From Brachionus koreanus (lineage: Eukaryota > Rotifera > Eurotatoria > Ploima > Brachionidae): a stretch of 64,000 bases of DNA. Position 1 is the first letter of the stretch. Each line of letters begins with the position of its first letter. The notes below the pieces were generated by a model. That model was given only the letters and a program-made list of their open reading frames with translations, was not told the DNA's origin and ran no database searches. The stretch is from NCBI GenBank assembly GCA_016987375.1, contig PJRA01000016.1, positions 1,136,740 through 1,200,739 on the forward strand. The letters are read 5' to 3'. Shown here one piece after another: positions 23,801 to 35,263 of the stretch. The translations under genes and the position numbers were made by a program.

Positions 23801-25469
23801 TAGTTTTTTTTCTTACACAGAAATAAATTTTAAAAATTAAATTAATTTTTAGTGCTTCAATTTGAATACATTGCTCGAAAATAATCACCGAGCAAACAGA
23901 TAGTAATTTGTTACTAAAAGCTTAGAAAATCAATGCTTTTTAAGTAAATTTTTGTAAATGACAAATGAAATTTTAAATTAATTTTTGGCAATTTTATTAA
24001 GCCATCTTAAATAAAATATGTTTACGATGCCGTGTAAATATTGATTGAAAAAAGCAATTGAAGATTTCAAAAATCGATAATAAACCAAAGTATTGAATAC
24101 AAGTTAAAACACATTTTGTTGTTTCAAAACAAATCCATGTGTATATCAAGTTTAGTAATCTTTGAAAATCCTCAGATTTAAAACTTAAAACCAATTTTAA
24201 TTAATGTCAGATCAATTTGAATTATGCCAAAAAAAAACATTAAGTGAAAGAAGAAGTTTTTCTCAATTATTTAAAATCGAACACTTAAAGATCAAAATAT
24301 AAATAGTCTCTCTGGGGAAATTAATTAAATATTATAATACTAGTATTGCGCTTATATTATTTTAGTTTTTTAGTTATCTCAAGAGATGCGTTTGCCATTT
24401 GTTTAACCAATGTTGATGAACTAAACAACTGAAAAAAAAATTTGTTTTTGGATAAAAATTAGTTTTTCATTTTCATTAATTGGAATATTTTTGATTCAAA
24501 ACATTAAAAACGTATATACATATTCCAAAAATAGACTCAACAAAAAACAAGAAGAGATATTTTCAAAAAAATACGCAATTAAATTTTTCGTTTAATCTAT
24601 GTTTTTTTTTTTTTTTTTAATAACCAGAATTAAACCAAAATAAAAATAAAATTAATTTTTTTTTCTCTTTTTATTTTTTGCTTTATTAAAACGAGTTGAA
24701 TTGATTTGAAGAAGAAGCAATTTTTTTTAAAATTAAATTTAAAAATAGTATTTTCTAAGATTTCAAAAGACGAGGACGCTTTATTTTTTAAAATGACTTT
24801 TCTTTAATCACAGTCTTTCTCTCTTTTTTTTAGCCTTCTTAGCTTTATAGGTTTTCAGCGTGTCAAATTTCATGTTTATTTAACAAATAAGATAATCTAA
24901 TAATTATTCTTGTAAACTGAGATAACTGTAAAAAAAATCAAATTGAATCCAGGCCCGAAGGTGCTTTTTCAAAATTATTTCCTTTTAGATTTAAAAATGA
25001 AAAATAAGCATATTTTTTCCATCGAGCTAAAATATATGATTAATCTACTGAATGTTATAAATACCAATAATTCACGTACAGAAATCGATCCATCATTTAA
25101 ATGAAATGTTTAGCAAGCAAAATTTAATTTAAATGTTTAATTAGCTAGACTGAACAATTTCTTATTTAAAACAGAAAAATTTCAGAAAAAAAATTTCTCT
25201 TTTTTGACTAAAAAGTGACATAAAAAATCAAAATCCGAAACAATCGCCTACTCCCAAACACCTTCATAATTGAGATTTTAATTTCCTCTCCTTTCAGTCG
25301 AAAATTTTGTTTTAATTTTTCTTTAAAAAACTAATTTAAGATTTTGTGTCAATTCAGACGGATTTTCGTTTATGTATTTTTTAAAGCTTAAAATAAAGCA
25401 CAGTTCCGAGTGTTTCTCTGTTTAATTTAAATATTAATAGCATGTTTTATTCTGGTATTTATTTAGAAA
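20898..25469. other. Gene-poor region downstream of TOP1
   Basis: Contains the TOP1 3' end (AATAAA at 20937-20942) and a degraded reverse transcriptase piece near 22 kb (listed separately). Otherwise it is AT-rich sequence with many homopolymer runs. Near the right end a TATAAATA at about 25056 could serve the small gene at 25470. No other gene was found on either strand. Confidence 0.45.
21980..22130 (-). mobile_element. LINE reverse transcriptase fragment
   Basis: Read on the minus strand, about 45 codons contain GSVLGFLFSIIYINNMLNIV and then EAYAQDTNIS. They match the B and C motifs of a non-LTR reverse transcriptase (GSVLGPLLF...YINDL...YADDT), with the catalytic YADD changed to YAQD. 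No intact ORF surrounds it. The overlapping plus-strand open stretch at about 21813-22037 (73 codons after an AG, no Met start) is of unknown meaning and may be part of the same or a neighbouring decayed element. Confidence 0.55.
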
Positions 25470-26087
25470 ATGTTTATTTACGGTTTGTATGCCATTGAAT
25501 CGCATAAATACGATATGGATGTACATGGAGATGTAAAGACAGATATTCCGCTGCACAGACACAGAAGCCTGTCGATTGGAAGCGAATCGAGGCACCAGAG
25601 CGATGCACCCAAGCAAAAATTTCAAACGTTGGACAAATTATATGAGAATAATCTGGAAAAATTCGAAAATCTAGTTCAAAATTTGAGAAAAAACCTCGAC
25701 GAAGAAAAACACTTGAAATTGTCATCACATACAATGGACAATAAAAAGGACACACGGAGATGTTCTTTGTCTTATGACTCATCGCTAAATGAGAACAAGA
25801 CAAAACAAGTCACTGAGCCAGCCTTTAGTCCAAAAATTCAGAATAATGTTTCTAGAAGAAAAAAATTTAATCAAAGACAATTTAGTCTTGATCTTGGCAT
25901 TGAGGGCTGTGATAAAGTTTTTACAAGAAGAGTAAGACGAAACAATTCAGTACACAAGAGTACGATCTACGAGGATGAGACAGAAAATGAGTCAGAGGAA
26001 GATTTGCATGAATATGATTCAAAATTTACCAAAAAATGGATTTTCAAAATAATTGATAGCTTTAAAAAAAGTCATTCTGATGTTTGA
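25470..26087 (+). CDS. Unrecognised Ser/Arg-rich basic-acidic protein, 205 aa
   Basis: An uninterrupted frame with non-repetitive, coding-like composition in an otherwise gene-poor area. I do not recognise a domain. It has a short hydrophobic start (MFIYGLYAI), a Glu/Lys helix-like part (about 52-82), and four Arg-x-x-Ser sites: Ser33 (HRHRSLS), Ser99 (RRCSLS), Ser139 (RQFSLDL) and Ser160 (RRNNSV). An acidic patch follows at 168-182, and a basic end with KKWIFKIIDSFKK. The start Met follows a TTATTTAG that also looks like a splice acceptor, so an upstream exon is possible. Four basophilic kinase or 14-3-3-like sites suggest a phosphorylated regulatory protein, but that is only inference. Confidence 0.5.
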   Translation: MFIYGLYAIESHKYDMDVHGDVKTDIPLHRHRSLSIGSESRHQSDAPKQKFQTLDKLYENNLEKFENLVQNLRKNLDEEKHLKLSSHTMDNKKDTRRCSLSYDSSLNENKTKQVTEPAFSPKIQNNVSRRKKFNQRQFSLDLGIEGCDKVFTRRVRRNNSVHKSTIYEDETENESEEDLHEYDSKFTKKWIFKIIDSFKKSHSDV

Positions 26088-28240
26088 GCCTTTTTGTAAA
26101 AATTATATATTTTTTTTCTGATCAAATCAATTTTTTTTTATTTAATTTATAAAAATAAATTATTTTTCTCAATTTACTTGAATAATTTTTAAATATTTTA
26201 TTGAAATTTTTGGCCAAGAGCAATTAAAATAAATACATAATGGACTGATTGATTGAAAAAGGTTTTTAGCTCAATTAAATTTTTGGGTTAAAGGAAATAT
26301 GAAAAAATGAATTAATGCATTTCTATTCAATTATCACTATTTGAAAAAATGTATAACGGATTAGCCTGAAATAATAATCCATTAATTTAGATTTTATTTT
26401 ATTTGAGAGAATTTGTGCCTAGTTCGTTCTATATACATTTTAAGGTGTAACAATTTTTTAATTTATGAATTTTTGCTTTTAAATATCTAGGATACAGCAA
26501 ATTAGCTTACACGCTATAATTAAAGAGCCACTAAACTAAGCATAGTTTAATTAAAACATTTAAATCTAGGTAAAAATTCAAGGCATTTATTTCAAATAAA
26601 TTTAATGCCATTTTTGCTAAAATAATTTATTAATTTAGAATAAATTAACTGTCAAATCAACTAGAAGATTTATACCAAGCTTAAATTGAAACTAATTTTT
26701 TAATGTTCAACAGTGATATTCGAAATGTCACATAAAGAAAAGTGCAAATTAAATAATTAATTAAATAAATTTTTTTATTGATATTTTGAAAAATAAAATT
26801 TAGTCTTTTTGGATGAAATTTACATTGATTGAGCTATTTAACTATTAGCTTATTAAGATCGTCTTGGTTTCAAAATAAGTCTACCATTCTAAAATTAAAA
26901 ATATATTTAAAAAATTTTTTGATTTTAAATCCTACATCGTCACAGCACATGTTGTATTCATTAAGAACAGACCGGCATCGAGTTGTAATACTAGAGTGTA
27001 TTAAAAAAAGATTTTGAATTCAAAAAATTAATCTATTTAAAAAAATTCATACACTGAAGAGGCAACAATTTTTTTGTGAATGCCAAAAAAAAACAAAATT
27101 ATCAACGTTGAAAAACTGACTGTAAACAGCAAGTGTTCAATAAGTGATTCAAAAATGGTCAGCTAAAAAATTAATTCTGAATGTAAATTTTACTGCATTG
27201 TAAATTACTTTGGCTGTATGAGGATCAGAAAGCCATGACCAAGCACCAAATATTGACAAAATAATCAATAGCACCAGCAGAACTATTTAGAAAATTAAAA
27301 CCCCCAAATTCTACATTTAAATCATGAATTACTTCTATACCGCCACATTGAAGGTTGAAGATGAGCTACAACTTCAGTGAGTCTTTTCTCAAAAGATCTT
27401 AAATCTTAAAATTTCTAATCATTTGCTTTAATCACTTAAGATAAAATTTGAGCAAAATAGTTTTTACCTTCAGCCGAAGTGTTATCCATTTTGAATCAAA
27501 TAATTTGATTTTGAATTGCAATAGGAAACTGAATGAATAATATTTGTCACTTTTTTAAAAAATTTTTGGGTAATTGAAATATCAAAATATTCAGAAACGA
27601 CAATGAAATAGTCTTGACAATTAAAATTTAATTTTTTTTTTAAATTCAATTAATAAAATTTTAAAATTAATAAAAAAGTTCTAAATTCCTTATGCTCAAT
27701 TGAGATGTATTTTTAAATGAATAGAAAAATCAAGCATCTTTTTCAACAAATTATATTTCAAAGCGTGCCTGTTGAAAATTTTTAGTAGTTATCATAACTC
27801 TTAAACTTTTGAGTGTGTTAAATGATAGAAAAAATTTCATTTAAAATTCATAAAAAGATTGCTGAACTTTTTGTCAAGACCAGAGTGTACTTGTCGAGGT
27901 ATTTAATGGCGTTTGAATATTGAATTGACATAGCTTAATTAAATTTTGTCATCAATCCAGAGGATTGTTGTACTTGGGTGAGGTAGAAAAAAACATAAAT
28001 TATAAAAATCATAAAGAGAATAAAACATAAAATCAATAAAAAAAATTTAATTAATTAGAATAGACTTGGTCTTGGTTCAAGAATTTAGCAATCAAATAGA
28101 CCTTTATCAAATAGAAATTTATTTCATCTTCACATGACGAAGCCTCCGTAATAAACCCATTCAAATCAAAATAATTGTACTCTCTGCCAAAGCAATAGTC
28201 CTCATCTAATGAAAGTAACTACAAAATATTTTCTAAATAG
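26088..28240. other. AT-rich intergenic region
   Basis: No supported gene. A minus-strand open stretch at about 28074-28218, preceded by a CATTAG acceptor-like sequence, reads DEDYCFGREYNYFDLNGF and about 35 more residues before a stop. It looks protein-like but could not be assigned. The remainder is low-complexity. Confidence 0.35.
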
Positions 28241-28274
28241 ACCCAAAGGAGGTGGGAAGCGAAAAGCTGGTCCT

Positions 28275-28697
28275 TGTTGAAATATTGCTAATATTTCTTT
28301 TATTTATGTTCTCCAAAACTTCTAATAGTAATTTCTTTATTTCATAAGTTATAAGACTTTATAGTCTTTTACACAATCCCGTGCAGGGAACTTGTGTATG
28401 CACGGTCTCGCCTGCGCTCAACATGCACATCGTCTACTGAGTCAGACGCATACATGAAACTACACAGCGAATCGAGTACATACACAGTGATGTCCTCATC
28501 ACACTTGTTTACAATATGATTAATGAAGAAATAAAAGTAAAAATTAATGTTTTTTATCCCTTTTATTCAATTGATTCTATGCTTTTTTTTCTGAAATAAA
28601 ATTCAAATTTTGCCTTATGTTTTTTTTATCTCTTTATATGTTTCGTTCTACCTCTCTCGTTGTACTTTAGGTTGTTCCTAATGGAGCTTTCAACCAG
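28275..28697 (+). mobile_element. Candidate solo LTR
   Basis: Begins TGTTGAAATATT and ends near TTTCAACCA, so the termini are imperfect inverted repeats as in LTRs. Just upstream, 28242-28266 is a purine-rich tract (AAAGGAGGTGGGAAGCGAAAAG) resembling a polypurine tract. The interior holds a GC-richer block (28370-28510) and then AATAAAAG. No matching second LTR, primer-binding site or target duplication was found. It could instead be a promoter or noncoding exon of a neighbouring gene. Confidence 0.35.
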
Positions 28698-31566
28698 AAA
28701 ATTCTAGAGATTTTTTATTTAAAAAAAAATGAACAGTAAATAAAAAAAAATTAGAAAGAAGGAATTAAATCTAAAACATAATGTAAATATAAAAAAATCT
28801 ATTAAATAAAGAATAATCAAACAGGTTATAGTATATTGCTTATATATTTTGTTTAATCGAAGAAATATTTAAAAAATAATTTTTAAATTTGGAATATCAT
28901 GACCAATTTAAATTCTCGATTTTTTTGACTTTTCATGGTCTTCCTAAATTTATGAAAAAATAAAAAATATATGAAAGAAGTTTCAAATAATTTCAAAAAC
29001 TTAAATAATTAAAAATGAAAAAGTTTTCATTCTTTTATGTTTAATTTTCATAGTTAAAATAAAATTATCATTCAATTTAATAAAAAAAATTGCTTTTTCT
29101 ATGGACATAATCGGTTTTTGTGAAATTTGATACAAAATAAACAAATAGAACAGAAATTTATGATAAAAATGTTAATAACTTTTTTTTCTAAAGGTTTTAA
29201 ATAGCTCTGTAAATGCAATATAGTGCAACTGAAAGTAAGTATCTGAAAAATGCACTACTGTCAAATATTTCCAAATTTAACTTATGCTAAATTTGCAGAG
29301 ATTTATCAGAATGTTCTAATAAAAATGCAACTTTTAGTGTTTTTTGTGATATGATGCAAAATCTTGGATTAGCTTTGTATGGTTTGTCTTTTGGTTTTTT
29401 GATCTGGACTCTAATAATTCTGTTTGAGGACTTTATATTGTAGTTTTTGAAGGTCAGATGAGACTCTGTAGGTTGAGCATTGAAACGGAATGAACGCATA
29501 ATCGAATTGTGGAAGAGTAAAGTTTTTGAAAATAATATTTAAAATTGACAAAGAGTTTTTTAGTCTAAGACCTTTGATTCTGCGAATAAAATTGATCTTG
29601 GACGACACTTTGATGTTGATATTTTAGAATAGTTTCTTGAAGCACAATTTAGGATCGAATTGAAAAGTTTGCCATGTTTTATTTTACTAAATTTAAAATA
29701 ATCATTAATTTTAATTGATTCTTCGTTCTTGAAGGTAAAGTTAATTCTTCACTATCATCTCTATTAGTTATAAGAAAAATTCATTTAAATTTTTATTTAA
29801 ATTCATTTTAATTTTTTTCCCATAATATTAATTTTATTGAATAAAAAACAAAGAAAATAAGTAAAAAAGGATCGAAAAGCATTGTTTATAAGTCATGACA
29901 AGTTATATGTGGTGTAAACAATCAGACTTTTGTTTAATTTGGTTTTTGTAGGATTTGAAGCAAATCTTGAATCGAAGCCTTTTTTAAACTCTAAAACAAG
30001 TGATAATGTAAATCATTTCAATTCTATATTTATTTAAATAAAAAATTTTTAAATCAAGCTACTATCTGAATTAGTTATTTTGAAAAATATTTTGTCAATT
30101 AACAAAAATTATCAATAATTATATTCAATCTAGACATAATTGTTTTTGATAGGGTTAATGTTTCATAAAATTTCTCTTACTTATCAACAAATTATTTTAA
30201 ACATGTAATTAGAGGATTTTTCATAAAAAATTCTGCTTTTGATCATAAGTTATTTTTTATTTTAAATGAAAAATATTTTGCTGAAATTTTTTATTGATAA
30301 TAATTTTAAAAATAAAATATAGAAAAAAAATTCACTTTAATAAATTAGATAAATCAATTTTTTAAACAATAATTTAACTCTTATTTTTTAAAATTTCTAA
30401 AGCATAAACATGTACATGCTTTAAAATGCAAAAAAAATGACACAATTTTCATTGTTTAAAAGAAAATTAGTTCTAGTTGATTTTCAAAGAACATGCAAAT
30501 TATGATTAAAAATAATGTGGTTTAGTGATTTTGATGCCACTTTGGTCTAATAATTAATTGCAAGATTACACTTTTGGATATGTTGATCAAAGTTCATGAA
30601 CTTTTAACTAGAAAAAAACTGATATTTGTATGAAACTTGATTTATTTGACTAATGGCCAAAATGTTCGGAAAATTTGATCGAACCCAACTAGATAAACTC
30701 AACGAGGTATATGGTCGCCCTCCTCTCATACTATTTTAACATATTTGAATTTATTTTTCAAATTATGAAAGTTCAAAAGCATGGTGTTTTAAATTATATT
30801 ATAAGTGTAATGAGCTCTATGAATCAAACACCAACAATTCAAAACGTCAATTAGAAATCAATCATTCGTAAATCTGATCACACTGACTTGATCATTTTTT
30901 TTATTGAGCATCAATTTTCTTTTGAATTCTGTAAGTAGAATGAAATTCTAACGTTTGAATTTGTAATTTTTCTATATTGTTTTTCTTGTACATTAATTAA
31001 GTTCATTTAAAGCAAAAGAAAAAAAATGTGAGACAAAAATTTATTGCATATGCAAACCAAGTGCCTTAAATGCGCATTTCATAATTTTTTATAATAATAA
31101 AGATATTTTACAAGCCTTTTTTTTTAAAAAAAAAAAATAAATTACTCCACATAAACGGTGTTATATACAAGATAATGTTTTATATTAAGCTAGCAACAAT
31201 TGTTTGAATAGCAACTAACTTAATCTAAATTTAGGATAAATTTCTATTTTAAAGACAAAAACAAACTTAACAAAAATCAATATCTCGCTAATAGAATGAT
31301 ATTTCATTGAGCCTAAAAAAGTGAATGCAAATTAATCATTCAAGCGATCTATTTATTTATTCATTCCATACAACCATTTGACAAACCAACTCCTTCCATT
31401 TCGAAAAAGACCATAATTTTTTTTTTCAACAAAAAAAAATTTTTTTCTTTCTGAGATAAAAGTTAATTTTTTTTTTCAAAAATAAAAAAAATTCCATTAG
31501 CCTAAAAACACATAAAAAATTTTTATGAATTTAAGTTTGCAAAGCTAGAAAAAAAAATAAAAAAAA
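28698..31566. other. Region upstream of the ELAV-like gene
   Basis: AT-rich, without coding-like frames on either strand. It should contain the promoter and 5' leader of the ELAV-like gene, but no core promoter could be placed with confidence. The small minus-strand frames at 29287-29608 are not supported by motif or composition. Confidence 0.4.
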
Positions 31567-33039
31567 ATGAGCGTGAATGTTAAAATCGATACGTCGGGCG
31601 GAACCAACCAAGTCCAAATGAAGAACGGCCAGAACACATTCAATCCGTGCAATCTGATAGTGAACTATTTGCCTCAATCGGTTAAAGAACACGACTTCAA
31701 TAGGATTTTTTCGAATATCGGACCAGTAAAATCGTGCAAGCTAATGTACGACCGTAACACCGGCTACAGCTTCGGCTACGGCTTTGTCGAGTATGTGAAC
31801 GAACAGGACGCCAAGCGAGCGATCGAAACTCTGAACGGCTTTCAAATAGAACACAAGCGCCTCAAAGTAGCCTATGCTCGACCCAACTGCGAAGAGACCA
31901 AGAACACAAATTTGTACATTAGAAACATACCGGTGAACTACGACGAACAACAGCTGGCCGACTTGTTCTCCCAGTTCGGCCAAGTAATACAAGTGAGAAT
32001 TTTAAGGGACCAAAACACGACTTACAGTAGACGCATTGGCTTTGTCATTATGGCCACTAAACAAATGGCGCAAACGGCTATTCAAAATTTAGACAATACA
32101 ATGCCGCCCAACGGTGGCAGTGAGCCTATTTTTGTCAAGTATGCTGATGAAGACGGCGCCAAAAAACGGCACATGCCGCACCAAATGCAAGGCAATCGAC
32201 ACAATTTCAACTTTCAGAATCAATTTCAGACTAATTTTAACCCAATGCAAGCTCAACCGCTGACCGCCATTAGCAATGCTCAAATTAACCTGGGCAAAAT
32301 GAAAACAAACCGAAATAGTGGACACCAGAACCGCTACAATCCATTGGGAGGGGCCAATCCGGCTCTTAATGGTCTTAATAGCACATTAATTAATAGCAAT
32401 AGCAACAATGGTCCCAACGCCAATAGTTTCAATGGATGGAATGGAGGAGGAATGAATCCCATGCAGCAACAGGGCTATTCTAACTTTGCAAATGCGAATC
32501 CGCTGGTGCAGAATTCGGGCTTTGAAAGTCTGATAGGCGGCGCTCCTGGTGGCACTAATGCAAATATGATCAACAATCCAGCATTTGCTCATCCTAACAT
32601 GCACATTCATCCTTCAATGCAGCAGCACAATTCGAATTTTATGAACAATGCCATGGCAGCCAATTCAGCAAACTTGCTTGATAGCTCAGACAAAAAAATG
32701 GCTTTTGGCTATGGATCGAGCACAATTTATGTTTATGGAATTGGACCGCATGCAAATGAGTCCGATTTGTTTTCGTTGTTTTCACATTGTGGAAGAATTC
32801 AGCGTGTCAATGTGATCAAAAACACCAAGACCGGACAATCGAAAGGATTCGGTTTTGTGGTCTTTGAGACCTTTGAAGAGGCCAATTTTGCTGTACATTC
32901 AATGAATGGTTTTAATTTTAATAACCGAAACTTACAAGTATCGTTTAAAACTAATGAGACTAGTGTAAATTTTGTCAGTAATTGTAGCAATAAATTAACA
33001 ATAATTAAGAAAAAATATTATCAAAAGCTAAACTCTTAG
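31567..33039 (+). CDS. ELAVL: ELAV/Hu-family RNA-binding protein
   Basis: A neuronal-type RNA-binding protein that controls splicing, stability and translation of U/AU-rich RNAs. The 490-residue intronless frame has three RRMs in the ELAV order. RRM1 spans about 29-105 (RNP2 LIVNYL, RNP1 FGYGFVEY). RRM2 spans about 115-192 (LYIRNI, SRRIGFVIM). RRM3 spans about 386-463 (IYVYGIG, SKGFGFVVF). The hinge between RRM2 and RRM3 is about 190 residues of Asn/Gln/Met/Gly-rich sequence, much longer than the usual hinge. After the conserved LQVSFKTN end, about 25 further residues (to KKKYYQKLNS) have no family counterpart that I know. Which vertebrate paralogue it matches cannot be said. Confidence 0.93.
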   Translation: MSVNVKIDTSGGTNQVQMKNGQNTFNPCNLIVNYLPQSVKEHDFNRIFSNIGPVKSCKLMYDRNTGYSFGYGFVEYVNEQDAKRAIETLNGFQIEHKRLKVAYARPNCEETKNTNLYIRNIPVNYDEQQLADLFSQFGQVIQVRILRDQNTTYSRRIGFVIMATKQMAQTAIQNLDNTMPPNGGSEPIFVKYADEDGAKKRHMPHQMQGNRHNFNFQNQFQTNFNPMQAQPLTAISNAQINLGKMKTNRNSGHQNRYNPLGGANPALNGLNSTLINSNSNNGPNANSFNGWNGGGMNPMQQQGYSNFANANPLVQNSGFESLIGGAPGGTNANMINNPAFAHPNMHIHPSMQQHNSNFMNNAMAANSANLLDSSDKKMAFGYGSSTIYVYGIGPHANESDLFSLFSHCGRIQRVNVIKNTKTGQSKGFGFVVFETFEEANFAVHSMNGFNFNNRNLQVSFKTNETSVNFVSNCSNKLTIIKKKYYQKLNS

Positions 33040-35263
33040 TAGATAGTTTTAGTCGGGCTTTTTTATTTTAGGCTACTGTTGGGTTAATTGTTTGTGTTAG
33101 TTCTTTTTTTAATTCTTGTTTCATATTGACAAAATTTTCTCTTTTTTAAAAAATATTTTTTTTTTTTGCTTAATTTTTTTCTCCTATCAAGGTCCAACTT
33201 CATTCAGACTCGTGATTTTTTTTCAACCGTTTTTTTTTTTACCTACATCGACACACATACACCTACAATCGTCAACAGGTTTGAATTAATGTGATTAGAT
33301 ATTTATTTTTTTAAAAACAAAAACAATTTAAAAGATTATCCCAATTAGCAAAATAAATTTTGAATTTTATTTTTTTTTTAAACATAGATTTTAATTATTA
33401 TTTAGAAGATTGCGTTATTTTTTTTTTAGTAAGTAAGTGATGGACATTTAATGTGATTCTACAAAACTATTTGTTTTTTGAGTCAATAAGCTTTGTCCAG
33501 CAAACGTGATTCAAACTTCTAAGTTAATTTGTCATTTGTGTCGACATAGAATTTTTTTTTGTAAATTTTTTCTTAAACCTTTTTATCTATATATTTTTTT
33601 TTGTTTTAGTAACATAAATTTAGAAATTGGTTATTCAAAATTTAAAATAAAATTCTAAATTAAATAAATGTTTTTTTTTTTTTTAAATTAGTGAAATTAA
33701 AGCTCTAAATCAGCCTGAATAGGTCTCAATAATTAAAATTTTTGTCAATTTAAACAATTTTTTCAACCATATTGGAAAATTAAAAAAAAAATTATATTTT
33801 TTTAAATTTAGGGTGAATCATAAAATTTTTCTTTTTTAAAACTTTTTTGATTTATCAATAATAAACAAGTGATATTTTGCTAATATTCTAAATATAAACT
33901 TTAATGTTCTATAGTCTTTAATCATCTATCAGTTCTTTTTCATTCTTCTTGCACTAACGGCTTTTGGAGCTAAAAAACTCACTACACTCTTTTTCAATTT
34001 GGTCGTAGTTTGAAAAATCCATCCTTTAAGCAAATGAGCCATTGAGTGAAATAGATGATAATCAGAAGGAGAAATATCTAGAATATATACTAAATAAAGA
34101 AGAAGTTCGGACCCTTCAAGCTCTTCTAATTTTGCGATTGTTCTTCTACCTGCATGAGGTCTTGTGTTATTTTGAAGAAATAAATAGCTTTCAGCTGTCC
34201 AAAGTAGGATATTTTTATTGAAGTGAAGCATAAATTTGTAATGTTTACATTAGTAACTTTAGGCCCGTCTATCCGATCTCCTCGTTAGACGTTTAGGAGC
34301 AGCTATTTTTGGTCCATTCTAACTTAAACGCTCAGGGTTTATTTAGTTGACTAATCCAGTGATATCGACAGAGATGTCGCTATATCACAACATTCTTTTT
34401 AATTTTCAGAATAAAGTTCTAAATTTATAGTACAACCGTCTGGAACTAGCTTAAAGTGTATTACCTCTTGAAAATTCCATCAAATACGCAATATCGCTTT
34501 TTCATCAAGGCTCTGTCAATAAAATAAAATTAATCTTTTTTCTTCTCAAGGCTTGTTTCATCACTATCAAATTTTAAACCAATCTTGTCTCTTCTTACTT
34601 ATTTTAAGCACATTTAACTTTACACTAAACATATTTTATGTGTTACAGCTATTAATAATAGGCCTTATTTTTCTAAGAATTAAAAAAAAAGGTGTTTTAG
34701 TTTTAAAAAAGATGTCTAAAAACCCCTCGGCCTTTCTTTAAAATCTGAAAGATGAACAAGGTTGTATAAATTCTTACAAATGGCAATTTTTAGGGTGTGG
34801 GATCAAATAATAATTTTTCATTCTGCCCTGATCAAAGTACCGATAAGAAAAGAAAGAAAGATGCTTTCAAATTTTTAGAAAAACCGTTTTTAGACACCTT
34901 TTTGGAAATAAAACACCATTTTTTTAATTCATAAAAAATTAATTCTCAACTACTACTAAATTTGAAATTTTTATATTAATAACCAACCGGTACAAATGTA
35001 TCTATTCAATGGCTCATGGAAAGGTGTTGTCAATATTTTTTTTTGCATATTGTAAAACTAGTCAAAATTCTGAACATAATGCTGAACTCACTTTTTTTTT
35101 TTCAACTCACGAACCTTAACTAATGATATCAATTTGATTTTTTTTTAAAATTAGTTTGATTGTTTATTTAAAAAATATTATTGAATTATTTTAGAATTTA
35201 CAAATTTTTTATTTAAGCAGAAAAAAAAATAAGTTTACAGTCATTGTGAAAAAATTTTAAATT
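33040..35263. other. Intergenic between convergent ELAVL and TBC1D32 3' ends
   Basis: Holds both 3' untranslated regions and a mariner remnant (33929-34480, listed separately). A near-perfect hairpin (GTGATATCGACA / TGTCGCTATATCAC) sits at 34359-34388 inside the remnant. Nothing else coding-like is visible. Confidence 0.5.
33929..34480 (-). mobile_element. Mariner transposase remnant
   Basis: On the minus strand, 34480-34410 reads VIHFKLVPDGCTINLELY. Further on, 34190-33929 reads NNTRPHAGRRTIAKLEELEG, then ILDISPSDYHLFHSMAHLLKGW. These are the mariner signatures xVHFELLPxG, DNARPH and SPDLxPSDYHLF, where the last two carry the second and third catalytic Asp. Stops and extra sequence between the blocks show it is dead. 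It sits between two convergent genes. Confidence 0.75.
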
